Assembly: GCF_024460475.1 (NCBI RefSeq)
Contig: NZ_JANFYN010000007.1
Location: 9,050 to 73,049 of the forward strand
DNA length: 64,000 nucleotides
Source of the DNA: Holdemanella sp. MSK.7.32
GTDB lineage: Bacteria; Bacillota_I; Bacilli_A; Erysipelotrichales; Erysipelotrichaceae
Direction: 5' to 3'
Of the stretch, positions 60,218 through 64,000 are shown piece by piece (position 1 is the first letter of the stretch; each line of letters begins with the position of its first letter). A program made the translations under genes and the position numbers. Under the pieces are notes generated by a model. It made no database searches. It was given only the letters and a program-made list of their open reading frames with translations, and had not been told where the DNA came from.

Positions 60218-61171
60218 CTATGACATCATGATCATCATGACGATTTGTACCACTAACATAATTACGGCAACAAGCACTTGTTTTTTAATGACACCATTTT
60301 TGTCTTTCATTTCTAGAATTGCGACAGGAACCATATTAAAGTTTGCTGCCATTGGCGTACATAGTGTACCACAATATCCACAAGTTAATGCTAGAGATCC
60401 AATCACTACTGGATCTGCTCCATATTTAAGGACAAAAGGTGCCCCAATCCCAACTGTCATTACGGTAATTGCCGCAAAAGCATTTCCCATGATCATGGTA
60501 AATACCGCCATGCCAATCGCATAAACAATAATTCCAATTGTAACATTGCCTGCAGGAATAATATTAGATACTAAACTAGAAATGACATCTCCTACACCGG
60601 CTGCAGTAAATACAGCTCCTAAAGCAGCAAGTAACATGGGAAGCATACTTAATGGTCCAACCACATCCATCATTCTACGACAATCTTTTAAGAAGACACT
60701 TGGTGTATTTGATTTTGAATAGATTCGTAAAATGATCATAGCTACGAAAACACCAACACTCATTCCAACTAATGGTGAAATCTTAGTAAAGAATGCAGCT
60801 AGTAACGCAAATAAACCAATACATACAGCTGGAACAAATACTTTTGCGCCAATGTTTTTATTATTTTGTTCCATCTCTTCAAGAGTAGGTTCAGGCTCAT
60901 TACCAGGTGAAACTTTCTTAAAAATTGGAGGTAAAACCAAGATAATCAATAAGATACCATCAGCCAAGGCAGGCAACCATTTACCTAGTACAAACATCAG
61001 CCCTAAATCAAACCAGAAAACAAATGAGCCGACACTGTTTTTATTTTCTTTATCTTTTAGATTTTTAAAGGCAACATACATAGAAATCAATCCAATAATA
61101 CAATACATGACTTCTAATAGTTTTTCTGAAAGTGTAACATCCACACTTGTGTAGAATTGAATTGGATTCAT
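60218..61171 (-). CDS. DUF979 membrane permease subunit
   Basis: 317 residues with about nine hydrophobic helices. Typical blocks include 'MGNAFAAITVMTVGIGAPFV' and 'TCGYCGTLCTPMAANFN'. DUF979 always pairs with DUF969 and the two together resemble a split ion-transporter-superfamily permease. Its position before pcp suggests uptake of pyroglutamate, a pyroglutamyl peptide or the like. It overlaps DUF969 by one base. Confidence 0.88.
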   Translation of the reverse strand: MNPIQFYTSVDVTLSEKLLEVMYCIIGLISMYVAFKNLKDKENKNSVGSFVFWFDLGLMFVLGKWLPALADGILLIILVLPPIFKKVSPGNEPEPTLEEMEQNNKNIGAKVFVPAVCIGLFALLAAFFTKISPLVGMSVGVFVAMIILRIYSKSNTPSVFLKDCRRMMDVVGPLSMLPMLLAALGAVFTAAGVGDVISSLVSNIIPAGNVTIGIIVYAIGMAVFTMIMGNAFAAITVMTVGIGAPFVLKYGADPVVIGSLALTCGYCGTLCTPMAANFNMVPVAILEMKDKNGVIKKQVLVAVIMLVVQIVMMIMMS

Positions 61172-61842
61172 TATTTTGTCTCCTTTCTAGATAGTTGTTT
61201 ATCTTTAAGATAGTAATACACAATCGCAACAGCTACGGCAATAATTGCCACTGGAATTTGTACTTTCATTAAATCAACCAATTCAACATTGTAGCCTAAA
61301 CCAGCTAATGTAGATTGCACTAAGATCATTCCACTTGTTCCTACAAACAAAACTTGCCCAAAGAACCATGCGATATTTTCCATACCACTTGCCATTCCTT
61401 TTAAGTTTTCTTCATACTTTTCACTGATCTTTTTACCATTTTTCTTAGCTGCAGCAGTCGCCATAGGCAATACAATAGGACGAACAAATCCGGCAACGCC
61501 ACCAAAACTCACATTAAATGCCGCAAAAATCAATCTAAACACTCCATAAATCGCAACAACCACACCAGCTGATGCATTTTTAAATTTCTTCATTACATTG
61601 GCGGCTGCTTGTTTTAAACCATTTCTTTCCAGAGTTCCCGTAACAACCATGACCATCACAAACACGCACATACTGCGGTTAGCGACGAAGCTTGATCCAA
61701 GTGTTTCCAAGAAAGTAACTGGATCCATACCTGCAACAAGTGCAGTCACAATAGCGGCAATCATAATAATCAAAATCGAATCCAATTTTAATACAAATCC
61801 GATTACGACAATTAGAATACCTAACAATTTCAATAATTCCAT
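61171..61842 (-). CDS. DUF969 membrane permease subunit
   Basis: 223 residues with six or so helices; 'NRSMCVFVMVMVVTGTLERN' and 'FGGVAGFVRPIVLPMATAAA' are conserved in the family. It is the first gene of DUF969-DUF979-pcp and forms the other half of the predicted two-part transporter. Confidence 0.88.
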   Translation of the reverse strand: MELLKLLGILIVVIGFVLKLDSILIIMIAAIVTALVAGMDPVTFLETLGSSFVANRSMCVFVMVMVVTGTLERNGLKQAAANVMKKFKNASAGVVVAIYGVFRLIFAAFNVSFGGVAGFVRPIVLPMATAAAKKNGKKISEKYEENLKGMASGMENIAWFFGQVLFVGTSGMILVQSTLAGLGYNVELVDLMKVQIPVAIIAVAVAIVYYYLKDKQLSRKETK

Positions 61843-61920
61843 AATCTTTCATTCTCTCTTTCATATTTCTTACAGAAATTTACATTCGAAATTATATCAT
61901 ATTCTTCAAGAAAAACAAAA

Positions 61921-61940
61921 AAACGGATCAAACGATCCAT
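61921..61940 (-). terminator. Terminator of the HAD-dipeptidase unit
   Basis: GGATC-gttt-GATCC followed by T7 on the minus strand, right after the dipeptidase stop. Confidence 0.75.
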
Positions 61941-62933
61941 TTACAACACTTCTTTATAGACTCTTAATACATTCTTATAGAAGATTTTTTCTACTTCTTC
62001 TTGTGTAAGCCCTGCCTTATATAAAGCTTCTTCTAATAGATTCATCATAGATGCATCTTCAATTTCTAAAGGACATGAAATTCCATCAAAATCAGTACCT
62101 AATCCAATCACATCAATTCCAGCTAAATCTTTTATATAAAGAATATGTTTGACCATATCGTTGACACAACTCTTGTGATCAGTGCGATCCGCTAAGAAAC
62201 TGCCACAGAAATTAAGTCCCATGACACCACCACGTTTTGCCAATTGAAGAATCATATCATCACTCATATTACGGGCTACATTACATACGCTTCTTGCGTT
62301 TGAATGTGATGCCACAAATGGTTTTGTCGTATATTTCAATACATCATAGAAACCAGCATCATTTAAGTGAGAAACATCAATAATCATACCAAGTCTTTCC
62401 ATTTCTTTCACATATGAAATTCCAAACTCTGTCAATCCTCTTTCTGTATCTACACTACGCTTATAGTTAGGTCGATTTCCATTCATATCTTTCATAGAAA
62501 GGTTTGGATAACCAATTCCATTCTCATAATTCCATGTTAGTGCAATCATTCTTACACCCATGCGATAGTAATTTCTTAACATCGCTAAATCATTGAAGCA
62601 AACACCACCATCTTCAAGTGTCAACAAACTCGATAGTTTTCCTTCTTTATCATTCTTCTCAATATCACTAAACGTATATACAGGTGCAATATAATCTGCA
62701 TACTTATCCATTTGTGTACAATATTCATCATACAAACGCATTGTCTGTTGCTCAGGAATCGCTAGTTCTTTTTGATCTGTAAACAACGCAAAATTCTGTA
62801 ATAAATAATTACCCTTCTTCATTTTTTCTAAATCAATCGACAAATCATTTGAATACAAACTTGCCTCTTTCCCTTTTAAATCACGACTCAATAATTCTAG
62901 AATCGTATCACAATGCATATCGACTACTCTCAT
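61941..62933 (-). CDS. M19-family (membrane-dipeptidase-type) dipeptidase
   Basis: 330 residues from the ATG at 62933 (AAAGGAG). Zinc ligands are visible: 'DMHCDT' (His-x-Asp), Glu in 'LTLEDG', His in 'IDVSHLND', and His in 'ASHSNAR'. 'GLGTDFDG' is the conserved C-terminal Asp loop. Without a signal peptide it is cytosolic. It cuts dipeptides, sometimes with D-residues. It overlaps no gene but begins 2 bp after the HAD stop, so the two are coupled. Confidence 0.92.
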   Translation of the reverse strand: MRVVDMHCDTILELLSRDLKGKEASLYSNDLSIDLEKMKKGNYLLQNFALFTDQKELAIPEQQTMRLYDEYCTQMDKYADYIAPVYTFSDIEKNDKEGKLSSLLTLEDGGVCFNDLAMLRNYYRMGVRMIALTWNYENGIGYPNLSMKDMNGNRPNYKRSVDTERGLTEFGISYVKEMERLGMIIDVSHLNDAGFYDVLKYTTKPFVASHSNARSVCNVARNMSDDMILQLAKRGGVMGLNFCGSFLADRTDHKSCVNDMVKHILYIKDLAGIDVIGLGTDFDGISCPLEIEDASMMNLLEEALYKAGLTQEEVEKIFYKNVLRVYKEVL

Positions 62934-62935
62934 TT

Positions 62936-63742
62936 TTATAACTCCTTTAACCATTCTATACAGCCATCTTCATAACATGAAGGAACAATTTTTTTTGCGA
63001 CTTTTTTACATGCTTCACAACCATTTTCAAGAGTAACACCAAGACCAGATGCTTCTAATACAGGCGCATCACTTGAACCATCTCCGATGGAACTGACATC
63101 TTTCCAAGAGATTTCAAGACTTTTCAACAAGCGGTTCACACTATTTAACTTTTCACAATCCTTATGAATAATGTCAATCATCGTATCTGTACTATGCACA
63201 ACTTTTACATTACAATTTAATTCAATAATCGATTTCATTTCATCATAAATTGAATCAATTCGTGATTTTGAATCCGATATAGACACTTTCCACACAGAAC
63301 CCTTTAAATATTTTTCCATGTGATTCGTTAAAATGTAATCCACATCACAATTATGCATATCCAGTTCAAATCCATGTGTCATTTTATTGGCCACAAAATA
63401 ATCGGGTTGACTATATCCAACGCCTAAACCGTGTTCAAGCGCATATTGCCAAATAAATGAAACATCGTTATTTGAGATTACATACTCAAACATCGTCTTT
63501 TTCATTTTCACATCAAAACAATGGGCTCCATTACAACTAATGACATATCCACCAAAATCTTGCATCAAAATCTGTTTAGACAATGGATACACACCTTGAA
63601 AGCATCGAGCTGAATTTAATACGACTAAGACATCTCTTTTTTCAACTTCAATCAATGCTTCTTTAACAGCTTCATTGACATAGATTCCACTACTCGGATT
63701 CATTAAAGATCCATCTAAATCACATACAATTGTCCTAACCAT
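62936..63742 (-). CDS. Cof-type HAD phosphatase
   Basis: 268 residues with a C2 cap. Motif I 'CDLDGSLMN' (both Asp), motif II 'VLNSAR', Lys in 'HKDCEKLNSVNRL' and motif IV 'SIGDGSSDAPVLEASG'. It belongs to the Cof/YidA group, acting on sugar phosphates or FMN/PLP-like compounds; the substrate is open. It is cotranscribed with the M19 dipeptidase. Confidence 0.88.
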   Translation of the reverse strand: MVRTIVCDLDGSLMNPSSGIYVNEAVKEALIEVEKRDVLVVLNSARCFQGVYPLSKQILMQDFGGYVISCNGAHCFDVKMKKTMFEYVISNNDVSFIWQYALEHGLGVGYSQPDYFVANKMTHGFELDMHNCDVDYILTNHMEKYLKGSVWKVSISDSKSRIDSIYDEMKSIIELNCNVKVVHSTDTMIDIIHKDCEKLNSVNRLLKSLEISWKDVSSIGDGSSDAPVLEASGLGVTLENGCEACKKVAKKIVPSCYEDGCIEWLKEL

Positions 63743-63793
63743 ATAGCACTTCCTTTTACTTGTTTAATAGTAATACGAAACGCGTCAAGAAAA

Positions 63794-63811
63794 GACTTTC
63801 AAATGAAAGTC
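63794..63811 (-). terminator. Terminator of the fragment at the window end
   Basis: GACTTTC-attt-GAAAGTC followed by TTTTCTT on the minus strand. A second perfect inverted repeat CACGTC-5 nt-GACGTG lies beside it at 63813-63829. Confidence 0.7.
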
Positions 63812-63817
63812 ACACGT

Positions 63818-64000
63818 CTAATTGACGTGCCCGGTTCGTTTCCAGTCGTCCAGTAACATTTCAATAGCTACTCCATCTTTCTGAATCATTCGGTATCCCG
63901 ATACATTCAGTCTTTTTACGATGGAGTTTTTATTGTATGCTCTGCTTATAAATACTTCAGAATTTCATCCATGATCTATGTACCTATCATCCAGTAAGAT
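63818..64000 (-). pseudogene. C-terminal fragment of an unrecognised gene
   Basis: A minus-strand frame of 49 codons ends at the TAG at 63820 ('RLNVSGYRMIQKDGVAIEML', then 'LDDWKRTGHVN'). The same frame continues upstream to the window edge but is cut by a TGA at 63965-63967. The bases look less AT-rich than the neighbours. I cannot name the family. It could be the end of a mobile-element protein or a decayed gene, and its start lies outside the window. Confidence 0.3.

Noticed and set aside
60732..61154. A 140-codon plus-strand frame inside DUF979
   Set aside because: It is a mirror of a hydrophobic gene on the other strand, with no SD and no recognisable domain.
61598..62008. A 136-codon plus-strand frame over DUF969 and the dipeptidase end
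   Set aside because: It is antisense to two clear genes, has no SD, and its composition follows from the codon use of the opposite strand.

Overview
The window is chromosomal DNA of a low-G+C Gram-positive bacterium, most likely a member of the Erysipelotrichaceae or a close relative. The basis is AT-rich codon use, strong Shine-Dalgarno sites, SigA-type promoters, a CIRCE heat-shock operator, a cre-like site, a T-box, a lysine riboswitch, the rapZ-yvcK-whiA block, Rex, and a pyrophosphate-dependent phosphofructokinase. The species assignment is inference. I see no prophage, complete insertion sequence, CRISPR array or rRNA operon.

Layout. 1-10.3 kb: the 3' end of a Na+-dependent transporter, then PPi-phosphofructokinase, a chloramphenicol-acetyltransferase-like gene with a DMT transporter, Bcp peroxiredoxin, RlmD, a HAD phosphatase, a deformylase, htpG under tandem CIRCE elements, and YdcF. 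10.4-15.0 kb: an accessory-looking stretch of GNAT acetyltransferases, a GyrI-like protein and a small membrane protein. Four of these genes share nearly the same 5' leader, which looks cassette-like. A lone PTS IIB with a TIM-barrel partner follows. 15.1-20.8 kb: the deoC-manA-SDR operon behind a duplicated palindromic operator, then hflX, a GT14-like glycosyltransferase and a YfcE-like phosphoesterase. 20.8-27.5 kb: a Leloir operon galT-galM-galK-galE, a HAD phosphatase and a divergent DeoR-family regulator. The gal and HAD/DeoR control regions are visibly homologous, which points to one regulon.

27.5-36.7 kb: a DUF2812 membrane protein, an M29 aminopeptidase and a metal region. The metal region holds two feoA genes, feoB, a FeoB-associated Cys-rich protein, a membrane-anchored HMA protein, a P1B-type ATPase and a DUF6110 protein. 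Three promoters here have the same geometry, with an inverted repeat GTTAG-6 nt-CTAAC just downstream of the -10. One drives feo and one drives DUF6110/P1B-ATPase. The third drives a roughly 105-nt terminator-ended unit with no convincing gene, which is a candidate metal-responsive small RNA. I consider this the most interesting system in the window.

36.7-49 kb: infC-rpmI-rplT with an attenuated leader, tRNA-Lys(CUU), an ABC-F protein, an amidase-like protein that has lost its zinc ligands, asnS with a T-box, rex, an envelope cluster (TSCPD, Gx transporter, NusG-II, lipoprotein) and rapZ-yvcK-whiA. 49-64 kb: VanZ, a DUF4015 glycoside hydrolase, a thioesterase, a PhoPR-like two-component system, gpmI, an amino-acid ABC transporter behind a lysine riboswitch, the DUF969-DUF979-pcp operon, an M19 dipeptidase and a Cof-type HAD. 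The window ends in an unrecognised C-terminal coding fragment. The carbon genes (gal, manA, deoC, pfp, gpmI) fit a fermentative gut-type anaerobe, with Rex sensing NADH/NAD+ and Feo supplying ferrous iron.
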